From the NCBI RefSeq assembly GCF_019443965.1, contig NZ_CP040814.1, positions 372,001-436,000 of the forward strand: a stretch of DNA of 64,000 nt, written 5' to 3'. Below are positions 16,101 to 24,579 of this stretch, piece by piece. A program made the position numbers and the translations under genes. A model generated the notes under the pieces. It worked only from the letters and a program-made list of their open reading frames with translations, was not told the DNA's origin and did not search any database. Numbering within the stretch: the first letter of the stretch is position 1; every line of letters starts with the position of its first letter. The stretch is from Salinibacterium sp. M195 (GTDB lineage: Bacteria; Actinomycetota; Actinomycetes; Actinomycetales; Microbacteriaceae).

Positions 16101-19028
16101 GCGCACCACTCCGGCATCCGGCTGGTTGAAGGTTTCTAGGGCCGTGACCCACTGGTCAGTCGTCGCTGAGTCGTCTCGTACAACATTGCGAAGTTCCCAG
16201 TCGAGATGAATTGTTCGTCCGGCTGTGGATGCTCCCGCATACGCCCCGCGAGGGAGGTTCGCTACGCCAGACCCTGCCGGTGGCGCGAGCGGGTCGGCGG
16301 AGGCCGCGATGATCGCGGCTCGATCTGCTCGCTCGACGAAAGTTAGCCGAACACCGATGGTGTCGGCACGTTCCGCGGCACTGAGGGTGTAGCCGGGAAA
16401 GTTGCCGACGCAGTTGGTTGCGGGGCTGCAGGCGGCACCGGTCACATCAACCCAGGCGTTGCTCGTGGCGCTGAACAGCTCAACGCGGTGCACAGCATCC
16501 CAACGAATCAACGGATCCTGCGCGGGGCTGATGGCGTCAATTCGAGTGAGATCGAAAGCTTGGAACATCGTGTTGGCGACTGTTGCGGCGGCAGGGTTCG
16601 GGGTGTCTGACACTGTCACCGTGTCATAGCCCGCGCTCTGAACGCCCCAGGTGAGAGTGCTTCCCGTTGCATCATGAGACTGCGCCAGAATTGTCGCGTC
16701 ATCCATCGCCTTGTCGACGATCAATGGTGCCGGTCCGGTGCCCGGGCCGCCTTCGGTCGGGATGATTGTCGCGGTAGCGCATGCTGCAGCATCATCACTC
16801 AGACTTGTCGCATTGAGTGTGCCGTTAGCGGTTACTGCACCGCAGTTCTCGTAGTCGGTCCACGTTGCGCTGTCGATCGGTTCGCCAACGTTGGTGGTTC
16901 CTGTGCCGTCGCGTAATTCTGAGCGAGCTTCGAAGACGATGGTCGGTTTCACGGTCATCGCCCGGGCGAAGCCATCGGCATCCGTAAAGCTGAAGCGCAA
17001 GCCTTCCACATCGTCGGGAACAACTCCCGACGGCAGCATGGCGTCGAGGTTGCCCGAGAACATCTGAGCTGACGTGGTGGCGTCAATGACGCCGCTGGAG
17101 CCCGCCATGCTCTGCCAGCCGCTGCCATCAAAGTATTCGATGGTGAGAATTGAGCCCTGAGGAACTGCCGTGGCACCGATTGCTACCGGGGTAAATGCGT
17201 TCCAGTATTCGCTAGCGGGAAGCACGCCGGGGGCGCCCGGCTCGGTGATGGTGATCTCATCGGGACGCACCGTGCTGGTGCCGACCGGGGTAGTTGCCGT
17301 GAGCTCGACGATGCTGTTGCCCCCGGCGTAGACAGCACTGGGGCGGATGCTCTTGCTGAGCTCTACCTCGATTGCTGGCGTCCAGACAGCGAGATCAGCG
17401 CTAGTTGTTGCTGTTCCGGTGCCGGCCGCGTTGGTTCCCACAACATCGACGGCGTTTGAGTAGATGGATGCGCTGCCCGTGTTTATTGCTGCGGCAGCGG
17501 TCGTTTCAATCTGCACGCCAGCGCGAGCAGTTGCGCCAACGTCGATGGCGCCGGTGTAGTTGAGGACAAAGCCGGTGATGAACTGTCCGGCAGTCAGCCC
17601 GGGTGCTGCGGGAAGACCCGAAGCTTGCGTGAAGGCGCTTGGCGCTGGTGCTGTGCCCGTGTTGACGACCCACGTGACGGTGCCGGCGGTAGCCCCAGAT
17701 GGCCACTCAGTCGCGGTGGCATCGAAGCCGTCAAAGATGATGCTGTCAGAGAAGAAGCTGCCGGCGGTGCTCGGCTCAGAAATGCTGAGACTCGTTAGCG
17801 CACCGGTCGAAGTATTTCGTGCCGCGATCGTCGCGACGGTGCTCTCCCCCGCCGGAATTTCCTCGGGGCTAAAGGACTTCGTGACGGCGACGCTGGCTGT
17901 CAGCGGGGCGACAACTTGGGTAGCGGTAGCGTCTGGTGCGTCCGCGCCACCGTCTGGGGTGACGATGGCAGCACCGGCGACGTTGACTCTGCTGCCGCCG
18001 GCGGCAAGCTCCTCGGTCGGGGTCGCACGATTCACGAGGCGTTGTGCGAGCGAAAGTTGAACGGTGCCGCTAGTTCCCCGAGGATCGATGGTTGCGCCAG
18101 TAGTTGCCGTGAAGGTGAATCGCAGCCCTTCGACGGCGGCGGGCAGAGCTCCGGTCGGCAGTGTTGCCGCCGTCTGGGCGTTGCCCGTCATCCAGACGCC
18201 GCCTACGAGAGCGTCGACCTGAATGCGGTCAGCTCCTTCGGGGAAGGTGACAGCACCGAGAGCATTCAGGTCATAAAAGTTGAAGGTGCTGGCTGCTGAA
18301 GCGGGTGATGCCGGCTCGGAGATCGTGAGTTCGGATGCCGAAATGTTTGAGGAGTTCGCGACCGTCAACGTAACGTTCGAGAGGTTTCCGGGGCCATATT
18401 CTGCCGCCGCCGGAGTCCAGTTCTTGCTCAGAGACGCCGCGATCACTGTCGGCACTCGCAGCGGAACAGTTGCTTGGGCTGTGCGCGGGAGCGCATTGAC
18501 GGCCACGAGGTTGCCGTCATTGGTTACGGCGGTGCCATCCCAAGACATGCCGAGATCGTCGGGCACCTTGACCGTGATCTGAACGGTTCCGGTCGTGCTG
18601 TCGGCGAGGCCCGTGCTCGGTGGATCCGTATTGGCGACGGCATCCTCGAATGCCACTTCAACCCGATTGCCCGTCACCGTGACGGTCGATGACCCAACAC
18701 CGGCCACGAGTGGGGAACCGACAATTTCGAGAGGCGCCGGAATCTCGTCGCTCAAGACGGCGTCAACACACCCGGTTGTCGTTGAGGAGCATCCGAACCC
18801 TAGCGTGTAGACGAAAGTTGCACCGGGCAGTTCAGCTCCCGTTGCACTCGCTGTCTTCGACAGGCTCAAGACTCCGCTGCCAAGCTCGTCGGCCTGCGCT
18901 GGCATCGCTGTGGCCAAACCGGAACCAGCGACAAGGACAGTGATCGCGAGGGCGGCTAACGATCGGGTTAGCCCCGACCAGGTTAGGCGCGGGGATCGAC
19001 GGCGTGAAGAGGGCAAGGGCAGGGTCAT
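13158..19028 (-). CDS. Giant sortase-anchored surface protein with repeated DUF11-like/isopeptide-type modules and DUF5979
   Basis: 1956 residues. An N-terminal signal peptide (SLAALAITVLVAGSGLATAMPAQA, cleavage near residue 46) and a C-terminal sorting signal LAFTG, hydrophobic helix and RRRRTAR tail show a cell-wall-anchored protein; LAxTG is the class E sortase motif of actinobacteria. The middle is a string of about six Ig-like modules of roughly 200-300 residues. Each opens with a K(S)-x-x-P pattern (SLSKNWTPAAAEYGPGNLS, VTKSFSPEEIPAGESTV, VELSKSIRPSAVYAGGNS, ATKSVTPTTV, AGKSIAPNSAV, IEKTSIGQTAAGKEIPF) and continues with a phrase like ADRVEIEALVGTTW or ITEPGAPG. Near residues 1790-1900 lies a DUF5979/prealbumin-like domain (GSITINKVMEGSEAGRAPQT, NTYTPALLAFTG). 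It is probably an adhesin or wall scaffold. Very Thr/Ala/Asp-rich, as expected outside the cell. Confidence 0.85.
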   Translation of the reverse strand: MTLPLPSSRRRSPRLTWSGLTRSLAALAITVLVAGSGLATAMPAQADELGSGVLSLSKTASATGAELPGATFVYTLGFGCSSTTTGCVDAVLSDEIPAPLEIVGSPLVAGVGSSTVTVTGNRVEVAFEDAVANTDPPSTGLADSTTGTVQITVKVPDDLGMSWDGTAVTNDGNLVAVNALPRTAQATVPLRVPTVIAASLSKNWTPAAAEYGPGNLSNVTLTVANSSNISASELTISEPASPASAASTFNFYDLNALGAVTFPEGADRIQVDALVGGVWMTGNAQTAATLPTGALPAAVEGLRFTFTATTGATIDPRGTSGTVQLSLAQRLVNRATPTEELAAGGSRVNVAGAAIVTPDGGADAPDATATQVVAPLTASVAVTKSFSPEEIPAGESTVATIAARNTSTGALTSLSISEPSTAGSFFSDSIIFDGFDATATEWPSGATAGTVTWVVNTGTAPAPSAFTQASGLPAAPGLTAGQFITGFVLNYTGAIDVGATARAGVQIETTAAAAINTGSASIYSNAVDVVGTNAAGTGTATTSADLAVWTPAIEVELSKSIRPSAVYAGGNSIVELTATTPVGTSTVRPDEITITEPGAPGVLPASEYWNAFTPVAIGATAVPQGSILTIEYFDGSGWQSMAGSSGVIDATTSAQMFSGNLDAMLPSGVVPDDVEGLRFSFTDADGFARAMTVKPTIVFEARSELRDGTGTTNVGEPIDSATWTDYENCGAVTANGTLNATSLSDDAAACATATIIPTEGGPGTGPAPLIVDKAMDDATILAQSHDATGSTLTWGVQSAGYDTVTVSDTPNPAAATVANTMFQAFDLTRIDAISPAQDPLIRWDAVHRVELFSATSNAWVDVTGAACSPATNCVGNFPGYTLSAAERADTIGVRLTFVERADRAAIIAASADPLAPPAGSGVANLPRGAYAGASTAGRTIHLDWELRNVVRDDSATTDQWVTALETFNQPDAGVVRNTVGVVATPAVGSPQAASDSADITIVQTPPTVEATKSVTPTTVTIPRPGVAQADYPTATYTTTVQNTSPTNVWQLRLTDPSLCLDAATCAFDVTDVPFVGASYDPSHNPFERLNLTGIDISLSGASGITATEVQLWLRDAAGTLSVSSSYTQAQAEALTASQLQDVVGVTALFTGESTDGGTIAAGARATVTLETQLRQTLRDAETPITAISVPNSVLVGVHDNVLYPSIYNQDITTSPLAIDDGFIAVVAGKSIAPNSAVIAAPSTPVLVDLRARSTGTVAPKILTVQDDAATFWNAFTAVAAHIPTMPAGADRVEIEALVGTTWSGDGATTQALAALPASVDPADIIGVRATFARADGAEFSGTNDVVNLQIETQLRTQLRDGSGAVTTSESSAIMPGETIAGQISNAVGVTATHDALVDNDVADATFTLNAGTARMAIEKTSIGQTAAGKEIPFTLRLRNTGTGYLVNPVVTDVLPADSSLTFVPTDNPVYSTTSGGTLTTDAAQVVRSFDAATGEISFTWPTGARLAPGETYSITLRLEVKPGLAAASVADNGMTVTNDRQLEACAPLNSSNGRAVTLADNTCSTSNVVTVLALGSFSAQKGVKSTAGTASNSVNPSVNCTPDAGGYYRYPCAANSTIGGTDEWKLQLINGGTIGAASLELIDIFPHVGDTGVVDPSPRGSAFAPEFNGDVSFTSTTPGVGFDWYYTTDANVCTADLFPATADCATGDWMPSSSLAAGSGATVTGIKAVFDFSALADGALPPASVLTVNYTTTNMPSSSNSAGRVPLSVPFEDVHAWNSFGYYTTYVSGPNPPSPEEPIKAGIGLFAGSITINKVMEGSEAGRAPQTITAGVECSVFGAPVDMGSVGALTLDAATGYTARIDGIPQGADCIVTEDGMLGWFGEQERNGPQTVTVAHAATAADEVPAAHSATLVNTYTPALLAFTGAQGISALLTVGLVGVLAGAVLLVVRRRRTAR

Positions 19029-19240
19029 TGAGAGCTTTCCAGTGTGTGGCCGGAAGCTTCGAATTCCTACGGGCAGGAAGACGTGGACTAGATTGTGCGC
19101 TGGTCGGGTCCCGGCAGATCTGAATCAAGCCTGCCGAGGGGCTCAAGAATTGAGCGCGCTCCGGGCGAAACATCACACTCCGGTTCACCCTTTTTGCGGT
19201 TTAATGCAAGAAATTACCCCCGACGGAGGGGCACAGCCGC

Positions 19241-19993
19241 TTAGCGGCTGATGTACTCGCAGAGCGTCTCCACGAGTGATTCGCTTGAGCGATCTTCCGC
19301 GATGATGTGAACCGTGAGTCCTGCCGCTCGGGCGTCGAATGCGGTTCGCGGACCGATACAGGCAACGATTGTCGTTTCCGGAAGCGGCGCAAGTTGTTCT
19401 GCTACTTGGCGCGCTACCGAGCCAGAACTGATCAAGACGGCAGAGATGCGGCCGGATGCAACATCCTCGCGCACCTTGTCAGATGCGGCCACTCCGACCG
19501 TGGTGTACGCCGAAACGGCCACCACTTCATGGCCAAGCACCCCGAGACCGTCAACCAGGGTCGTGTCGGCCAGATTGGACTGCGGCGCTAGGACGCGAAG
19601 CCCTGAATTTGCATCTGGCCACTCTTTGACAAGGCCACGGCCTGAATTGTCGAACTCGGGCACGAAATCGACCCGATGTCCGGCCGACGAAAGTGCGCCA
19701 GCGGTTGTTTCCCCCACCGCCGCAATCTTGGTATTTTCCGGGATCTTTACCCCGCTCGCCGTGAGTACATCTACGGTCGTCGCGCTGGTCACGGCGATCC
19801 AGTCAAACTGGCCGTCGTTGAGCTCATGAAAGGCGTTGGCGAGCGCAGGAACGTTTTCGGAGGGGGCGAAGTTGATGAGGGGTGCGATCACCGGAATTGC
19901 CGAGTGATCCCTCAGAAGTGCTGCGATGCTGTCGCCCCAATTGCCTCCGCGTGGGACGAGCACACGCAAACCTTCGAGTGCTTTTTTGGCCAT
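19241..19993 (-). CDS. hemD: Uroporphyrinogen-III synthase
   Basis: A 250-residue HemD, which cyclises hydroxymethylbilane to uroporphyrinogen III. Features: LRVLVPRGGNWGDSIAALL at the N-terminus, FDWIAVTSATTVDVL in the middle and AVLISSGSVARQVAEQL with TIVACIGPRTAFDARAAGL in the C-terminal half, the last being the family's most conserved stretch. It is separated from the main haem cluster by three small membrane/stress genes on the same strand but is the only hemD candidate here. A 7-bp hairpin lies 10 nt upstream of the start. Downstream is the giant surface-protein gene after 212 bp. Confidence 0.9.
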   Translation of the reverse strand: MAKKALEGLRVLVPRGGNWGDSIAALLRDHSAIPVIAPLINFAPSENVPALANAFHELNDGQFDWIAVTSATTVDVLTASGVKIPENTKIAAVGETTAGALSSAGHRVDFVPEFDNSGRGLVKEWPDANSGLRVLAPQSNLADTTLVDGLGVLGHEVVAVSAYTTVGVAASDKVREDVASGRISAVLISSGSVARQVAEQLAPLPETTIVACIGPRTAFDARAAGLTVHIIAEDRSSESLVETLCEYISR

Positions 19994-20002
19994 GCTCTCT
20001 AT

Positions 20003-20021
20003 ACTCCCCCTGTTGGGGAGT
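20003..20021 (-). promoter_or_regulatory. Inverted repeat just upstream of hemD
   Basis: ACTCCCC (20003-20009) and GGGGAGT (20015-20021) around a 5-nt spacer, between the DUF3618 stop and the hemD ATG. It could be a weak terminator for the small-gene operon or an operator for hemD; no T-tract follows. Confidence 0.4.
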
Positions 20022-20036
20022 TAGACGCTAATCGAG

Positions 20037-20267
20037 CTAGTCGTCGTCGCTGAGAATTGCCCATGCTACGACGGCAACAACCGACACTGCGGCGGCCGCT
20101 GCACCGATAATCCACGGCAGCGGGTTGCTGTCATAGGAGCTACGAACACGTGTTGCTACTTCATCGACGCGCTTGCCGACGTTGAACTTATCTTCGATCG
20201 CGTCAAGAGTGCGCTCAAGTTCTGCGCGGGCCTGCTCGATTTTGTCTTCGTTGTTTTCAGACATCAT
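20037..20267 (-). CDS. DUF3618-like small membrane protein
   Basis: A 76-residue protein: an amphipathic N-terminal helix (IEQARAELERTLDAIEDKFNVGKRVDEVATRV) then a single membrane helix (WIIGAAAAAVSVVAVVAWAIL). This is the DUF3618 layout of actinobacteria, where such proteins are found beside holin-like DUF1469 proteins. The first of two consecutive ATGs overlaps the stop of the holin-family gene as ATGA, implying translational coupling. The GGAGGT sequence upstream is a good ribosome-binding site. Function unknown; usually linked to envelope stress. Confidence 0.75.
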   Translation of the reverse strand: MMSENNEDKIEQARAELERTLDAIEDKFNVGKRVDEVATRVRSSYDSNPLPWIIGAAAAAVSVVAVVAWAILSDDD

Positions 20268-20692
20268 GACCTCCGCTTTCGTGTGCCTTTGATAGCACGG
20301 ACATCGCTCTTAATACTTTCGATTGTGTCGGTGGGCGCTGGCGGCGTTCCCTTTTTGACCAGGGCAACCCCGATCAGCACCAGGATCGCCACAATGACCA
20401 GCAGGATGCCCGCCACGATCAGTGCCGCCGCCCAAGCCGGAACTACCTCGGCAAAGCCGAGCACTGCCGCCGCGATCAGCACCATCAGCGCAAAGAGCGC
20501 AAAGAATGCGGCACCGGCGAAGAGACCGATACCGATTCCGGCGTGCTTCAGCTTGGAGACCATCTCGCTCTTCAGCGATTCGATCTCGCCACGAACCAGA
20601 TCGCCCAAGAGGCGAGGCACGTCGGCGATGAGCGCAGCTAGCGAACGTTTCGGTTCGCGTTGGGGGTCTGTTTTCGGTGATTCACCGTACAT
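20264..20692 (-). CDS. Phage holin family (DUF1469-type) membrane protein
   Basis: A 142-residue protein with two long membrane helices (about residues 50-75 and 84-110: GIGIGLFAGAAFFALFALMVLIAAAVLG and AWAAALIVAGILLVIVAILVLIGVAL) flanked by charged termini. The N-terminal LAALIADVPRLLGDLVRGEIESLKSEM is the signature of the actinobacterial putative superfamily III holin / DUF1469 group. These are chromosomal envelope-stress-type proteins and need not come from a phage. It overlaps the DUF3618 gene and starts 8 nt after the YtxH-like gene, so the three form one operon. Confidence 0.8.
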   Translation of the reverse strand: MYGESPKTDPQREPKRSLAALIADVPRLLGDLVRGEIESLKSEMVSKLKHAGIGIGLFAGAAFFALFALMVLIAAAVLGFAEVVPAWAAALIVAGILLVIVAILVLIGVALVKKGTPPAPTDTIESIKSDVRAIKGTRKRRS

Positions 20693-20699
20693 GGCAGCC

Positions 20700-21047
20700 C
20701 TACTTTGAGTTTGTGGACTTCGTCGAGGATGACTTTGACGAAGACTTCTTGGCGGCAGGCGTGGTTTTAGCGCTGCTGGTAGTCGTTGACGCGGCCGACG
20801 AGCTCTTGTTCTTGCTGCTGGCGACCTGCTTTACGACCTTCTTGGCTCCGTCAGCGAGAAATTCCGCGACATCCGGTGCCTTATCTTTCACGAAGTCTTC
20901 AGCCTGATGACGCTGTTCCGCAATGCGGGGATCATTCCACAGCTTGGCTGCCGTGGTCTTAATCTTTTCGTACTTTTCGCGGCCAGCGCGGGTTCCCAGC
21001 ACGTAGCCAATGCCGAGTCCTACTACTAGGAGGATCTTGCCCTTCAT
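20700..21047 (-). CDS. YtxH-like general-stress membrane protein
   Basis: A 115-residue protein: one N-terminal membrane helix (ILLVVGLGIGYVLGTRAGREKYEKI), which is the YtxH glycine-rich signature, then a coiled/amphipathic region (WNDPRIAEQRHQAEDFVKDKAPDVAEFL), and a Ser/Lys/Thr/Ala low-complexity tail. YtxH proteins are general stress proteins in Firmicutes and Actinobacteria. It leads a three-gene operon with the holin-family and DUF3618 proteins. The upstream 207 bp, shared with the hemL 3' end, must hold its promoter; I could not assign one with confidence. Confidence 0.75.
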   Translation of the reverse strand: MKGKILLVVGLGIGYVLGTRAGREKYEKIKTTAAKLWNDPRIAEQRHQAEDFVKDKAPDVAEFLADGAKKVVKQVASSKNKSSSAASTTTSSAKTTPAAKKSSSKSSSTKSTNSK

Positions 21048-21214
21048 GGTGAACTCCGTTTCCTGTTGCCGGTTGGTTCTTCCAACATACTCGCGATAGC
21101 TGCGGCCTGTGCTCAGGTTTCGCTGCTACCGCAGGTAGCCATTCTGGTTCATATTCTCAGATTGGCATAGGGAAGCACCCAGAACTCACACAGACTTTTC
21201 AGTTCTGCGGCGCT

Positions 21215-21257
21215 GGGTTCGCCTACTTCCGGGTTCGCCTAATTCTGGGTTCGCCTA
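21215..21257 (-). repeat. Three 16-bp-spaced repeats overlapping the hemL stop codon
   Basis: GGGTTCGCCTA (plus-strand reading) occurs at 21215-21225, 21231-21241 and 21247-21257, a period of 16 bp. The stop codon of hemL (21255-21257) lies in the third copy, so the array looks like duplication of the gene's 3' end. Confidence 0.85.
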
Positions 21258-22676
21258 CTGCGGGGCGGATGCCGCGGCAGCAGCCTTCGCAGCGGCGGGT
21301 AGTGCCTCGACGATCTTCGAGACCACGTCATCGTCGTGGGCGGCCGAAACGAACCACGCCTCAAACACGCTCGGGGGCAGCGAAACCCCCGACTCGAGCA
21401 TCGAGTGGAAGAAGGGAGCGTAGCGGTAGCCCTGCTGAGCTTTGACGTGCGCAAAGTTGAGTGGGGCATCCGCAGTGAAGGCGAACGAGAACAGGTTGCC
21501 CGCGTGCTGCACGACGTGCTCGACGCCCTCGGCGGAGAGTGCGGCAGACGTTTCGGTCGAGAGAGTCTCGGCAACCTGGTTGAGTCGCGAATACACGGCG
21601 TCGTCTGCGAGCCGCAGCGTGGCGAGGCCCGCGGCGACGGCGACGGGGTTTCCGCTCAGGGTGCCTGCTTGATAGACGGGGCCGAGCGGAGCCAGCAACT
21701 CCATGATGCGAGCCGAACCGCCCAAGGCAGCCAACGGCATCCCGCCACCAATGACCTTGCCAAAGGTGAAGAGGTCGGGAACCCAGCGTGCCTCAGGGGC
21801 TTCGGGGTTGGCGGCCGCTGCGGCGCGAGCATCCAAGCCCCAGTAGCCGGCGGGATCAACGCGGAAGCCCGTGAGAACTTCGTCGCTGATGGCGAGGGCG
21901 CCGTGCTCGTGGGCAATGCGCACGATGGTTTCGTTGAAGCCGGGCTGCGGGGCCAGAACACCCATGTTCGCGGCGGCGGCTTCGAAGATGACACCAGCGA
22001 TGTCGTGGCCGTGCTCGGCGAAGACCTGCTCGAGGGCGGCAACATTGTTGTACTCGATCACGAGAGTTTGGGCGGCGGTCTCGGCGGTGACTCCGGCAGA
22101 GCCGGGCATCGAGAGCGTCGCGAGGCCCGAGCCAGCTTCGGCAAGGAGTCCGTCGGAGTGACCGTGGTAGTGGCCAGCGAACTTCACGAGCAGGCGACGA
22201 CCCGTAGCACCGCGCGCCAAACGGATGGCCGTCATGGTTGCTTCGGTGCCGGTGGAGACCAGGCGCAAGCGCTCGATCGGGCTCACTCCCCCGACGCTGA
22301 TTCGCGAGCGCACGAGTTCGGCGAGCTCGGTCTCGGCGGGAGTGGATGCTCCAAAGCCGAGGCCGCGCGACGCTGCCTGCTGAACGGCGTCGATCACTTC
22401 GGGATGAGCGTGGCCAAGGATGGCGGGGCCCCAGGAGTTGACGAGGTCGATGTAGGAGTGACCCTCGACATCCGTCACATAGGCGCCGGAAGCTTTGACG
22501 TAGAAGCGGGGAGTTCCGCCGACGGACCCGAAGGCGCGCACGGGCGAGTTCACGCCACCCGGCAGCACGCCGCGAGCGCGGTCGAAGGACTCCTGGTTGG
22601 TGGCGGGAGCGGTCGCGGTCGGGGTGGTGCCGCCGGTCGCTGCGGTGGTGCCGGTCGTGGGGGTCGTGTTGCTCAT
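21255..22676 (-). CDS. hemL: Glutamate-1-semialdehyde 2,1-aminomutase
   Basis: PLP enzyme converting glutamate-1-semialdehyde to 5-aminolevulinate, the second step of the C5 pathway. Signatures: [57 protein letters not shown] and the PLP lysine in [15 protein letters not shown]. The start at 22676 forms an ATGA overlap with the hemB stop, like the other junctions of this operon; an in-frame ATG at 22688 is the alternative. The first 30 residues are Thr/Ala-rich and unlike the family. It is the last haem gene of the minus-strand operon and its stop codon lies in a short repeat. Confidence 0.93.
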   Translation of the reverse strand: MSNTTPTTGTTAATGGTTPTATAPATNQESFDRARGVLPGGVNSPVRAFGSVGGTPRFYVKASGAYVTDVEGHSYIDLVNSWGPAILGHAHPEVIDAVQQAASRGLGFGASTPAETELAELVRSRISVGGVSPIERLRLVSTGTEATMTAIRLARGATGRRLLVKFAGHYHGHSDGLLAEAGSGLATLSMPGSAGVTAETAAQTLVIEYNNVAALEQVFAEHGHDIAGVIFEAAAANMGVLAPQPGFNETIVRIAHEHGALAISDEVLTGFRVDPAGYWGLDARAAAAANPEAPEARWVPDLFTFGKVIGGGMPLAALGGSARIMELLAPLGPVYQAGTLSGNPVAVAAGLATLRLADDAVYSRLNQVAETLSTETSAALSAEGVEHVVQHAGNLFSFAFTADAPLNFAHVKAQQGYRYAPFFHSMLESGVSLPPSVFEAWFVSAAHDDDVVSKIVEALPAAAKAAAAASAPQ

Positions 22677-23668
22677 CGGCGTAGCCATTCTGCAAGCTCT
22701 GTTGCGTAGTAGGTGAGCACCGCTTCGGCGCCCGCCCTCTGGATGCTGAGTACTGATTCTTCGATCGCGCGATGGCGGTCGATCCAGCCGTGGGCGGCGG
22801 CGGCTTCGATCATCGAGTATTCGCCGGAGACTTGGTAGGCCCAGACGGGCACGCTGCTCACAGCGCTAGCGTCGGCGAGCACATCGAGGAAGCTCATCGC
22901 TGGCTTCACCATGACGATGTCGGCACCCTCGTCAATGTCGAGTTCGACTTCGCGGATGCCCTCCCGGCGGTTGGCGGGATCCTGTTGGTAGGCGCGGCGG
23001 TCGCCCACCAGCGACGACTGCACGGCTTCACGGAAGGGGCCGTAGAAAGCGGAGGCGTATTTTGCGGCGTATCCGAGCAAGGGGGTGTTGGTGTGGCCGG
23101 CATCGTCGAGCGCGTCGCGCACGGCGGCAACCTGGCCGTCCATCATGCCGCTGAGTCCGAGTAGTTGCGAGCCGGCTTCGGCCTGAGCAACCCCCATCTC
23201 GCGGTAGCGCTCAAGCGAGGCATCGTTGTCGACGATGAGCTCGGTTTCACCGGTCGCGAGGTTGGTGCGCTTGCGCAGCACCCCGCAGTGGCCGTGGTCG
23301 GTGAATTCGTCGAGACAGAGGTCGGTTTGCACCACGAGGGCGTCACCAGCCTCAGCGACAGCCGCGCGCGTGGCGACGTTCAAGATTCCGTTCGGGTCGA
23401 TTGCGCCCGAACCCTCGGCATCCTTCGTCTCGGGAACACCGAAGAGCATCACGCCACCGATACCCAATTCAGCGGCCTGAGCAATGGTGCGGCGCATCGA
23501 GTCGAGCGAGTGCTGCTGCACGCCAGGCATCGAGCTGATCGGAACCGGCTCGCTCAGCCCTTCGCGCACGAACATCGGCAGAATCAGTTGGCTGGGATGG
23601 GTGCGGTTCTCGGCGACGAGGCGACGCATCGCTGGTGTCGACCGCAAACGGCGGGGGCGGATGATCAC
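22673..23668 (-). CDS. hemB: Delta-aminolevulinic acid dehydratase (porphobilinogen synthase)
   Basis: 331 residues; condenses two 5-aminolevulinates to porphobilinogen. The Schiff-base lysines are in [12 protein letters not shown] and [10 protein letters not shown]. The metal-site segment reads [14 protein letters not shown]: the first and third zinc cysteines are kept but the middle one is Asp. The GTG start at 23668 makes a GTGA overlap with the hemC stop and gives the family opening [19 protein letters not shown]; a longer frame to 23878 runs inside hemC and is Arg-rich nonsense. It is co-transcribed between hemC and hemL. Confidence 0.93.
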   Translation of the reverse strand: MIIRPRRLRSTPAMRRLVAENRTHPSQLILPMFVREGLSEPVPISSMPGVQQHSLDSMRRTIAQAAELGIGGVMLFGVPETKDAEGSGAIDPNGILNVATRAAVAEAGDALVVQTDLCLDEFTDHGHCGVLRKRTNLATGETELIVDNDASLERYREMGVAQAEAGSQLLGLSGMMDGQVAAVRDALDDAGHTNTPLLGYAAKYASAFYGPFREAVQSSLVGDRRAYQQDPANRREGIREVELDIDEGADIVMVKPAMSFLDVLADASAVSSVPVWAYQVSGEYSMIEAAAAHGWIDRHRAIEESVLSIQRAGAEAVLTYYATELAEWLRR

Positions 23669-24579
23669 GCTCGCGCTCCCGTGAGATCCCCGGCACCCTG
23701 TGCCAGCAGTTCGTCGGCGACCCGCTGTGCTGCCTCGCGCGCCGGGTCTTCGACGTCGTTGACATACAGCGCGTGGGAGCTGGTGAGATAGCGGGAGCCA
23801 TCGAGAGCGTAGACCCGCGCATCCAAGAACAGGAGGCCGTCGTCGATAACGGCGTGGGCTCCGAGGGGAGCCGAGCATCCGGCATCGAGGAAGGCCAAAA
23901 CGTAGCGTTCAGCGTTTGTTTTGGTGCGGCTGGGTTTGTGGTCGAGCACGGCGGCGAGCTTCTCTTCACCGGTGCGGGTCTCGATGGCGAGAGCGCCTTG
24001 ACCCGGTGCTGTTGGCCAGCCGGCGATACCGAGGTGCTCGGTCACGGCGTCAGCGCGACCAGCGCGGTCGAGGCCAGCGGCAGCCAAGATGACGGCATCG
24101 AGGTGACCATCGGTGACTTTGGCCAGGCGCGAATCGATATTGCCGCGCAGGTCAACAACCTCAAGGTCGGGGTAGAGCGAGCGCAACTGAGCTTGGCGGC
24201 GCGGCGAGCCGGTGCCCACGCGGGAGCCCGCGGGAAGCGTTTCGAGCGTGAGACCGTCGCGAGCACACACAACATCGCGCTCGTCGGCACGCTTGGGCAC
24301 GGCCGCGATAGTGAGTCCAGGCACGGGAGCAGTCGGAAGGTCTTTGAGCGAGTGCACGACAACATCGCACTCCCCGGCGAGCAGAGCGTCACGAAGCGCG
24401 TTGGCAAACACTCCCTGGCCGCCAATCGTGGAGAGCGATTCCGTTGAGCGATCGCCCTGCGTGGAGATCGGGATGATCTCTGTCTCGACACCGGTCTTGC
24501 TTTCGAGCTGGCGCGCCACCGTGGTGGTCTGCGCCGTTGCGAGCGTGCTGCCTCGCGTGCCAATTCGAATTACGGTCAC
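23665..24579 (-). CDS. hemC: Hydroxymethylbilane synthase (porphobilinogen deaminase)
   Basis: 304 residues; polymerises four porphobilinogens to hydroxymethylbilane. Signatures: [15 protein letters not shown] at the start, [28 protein letters not shown], and the dipyrromethane-cofactor Cys in [13 protein letters not shown]. The GTG start overlaps the hemH stop as GTGA. Length is usual for the family. The enzyme lies between coproporphyrin ferrochelatase and hemB in one operon. Confidence 0.94.
   Translation of the reverse strand: MTVIRIGTRGSTLATAQTTTVARQLESKTGVETEIIPISTQGDRSTESLSTIGGQGVFANALRDALLAGECDVVVHSLKDLPTAPVPGLTIAAVPKRADERDVVCARDGLTLETLPAGSRVGTGSPRRQAQLRSLYPDLEVVDLRGNIDSRLAKVTDGHLDAVILAAAGLDRAGRADAVTEHLGIAGWPTAPGQGALAIETRTGEEKLAAVLDHKPSRTKTNAERYVLAFLDAGCSAPLGAHAVIDDGLLFLDARVYALDGSRYLTSSHALYVNDVEDPAREAAQRVADELLAQGAGDLTGARA

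Noticed and set aside
19141..19155. GCTCAA-GAA-TTGAGC inverted repeat upstream of the surface-protein gene
   Set aside because: Six-bp arms with a 3-nt loop are common by chance and no promoter could be placed around it.
20003..20021. Inverted repeat before hemD considered as CIRCE/HrcA site
   Set aside because: Arms are 7 bp with 5-nt spacing; CIRCE has 9-bp arms with 9-nt spacing and a different sequence.
20264..20692. Holin-family gene considered as a prophage remnant
   Set aside because: It lies in a chromosomal stress-type operon with YtxH and DUF3618 proteins and no phage genes nearby.
21336..22709. Long plus-strand open frame antisense to hemL
   Set aside because: Shadow frame with Gly/Arg/Glu-rich composition; hemL motifs are on the other strand.
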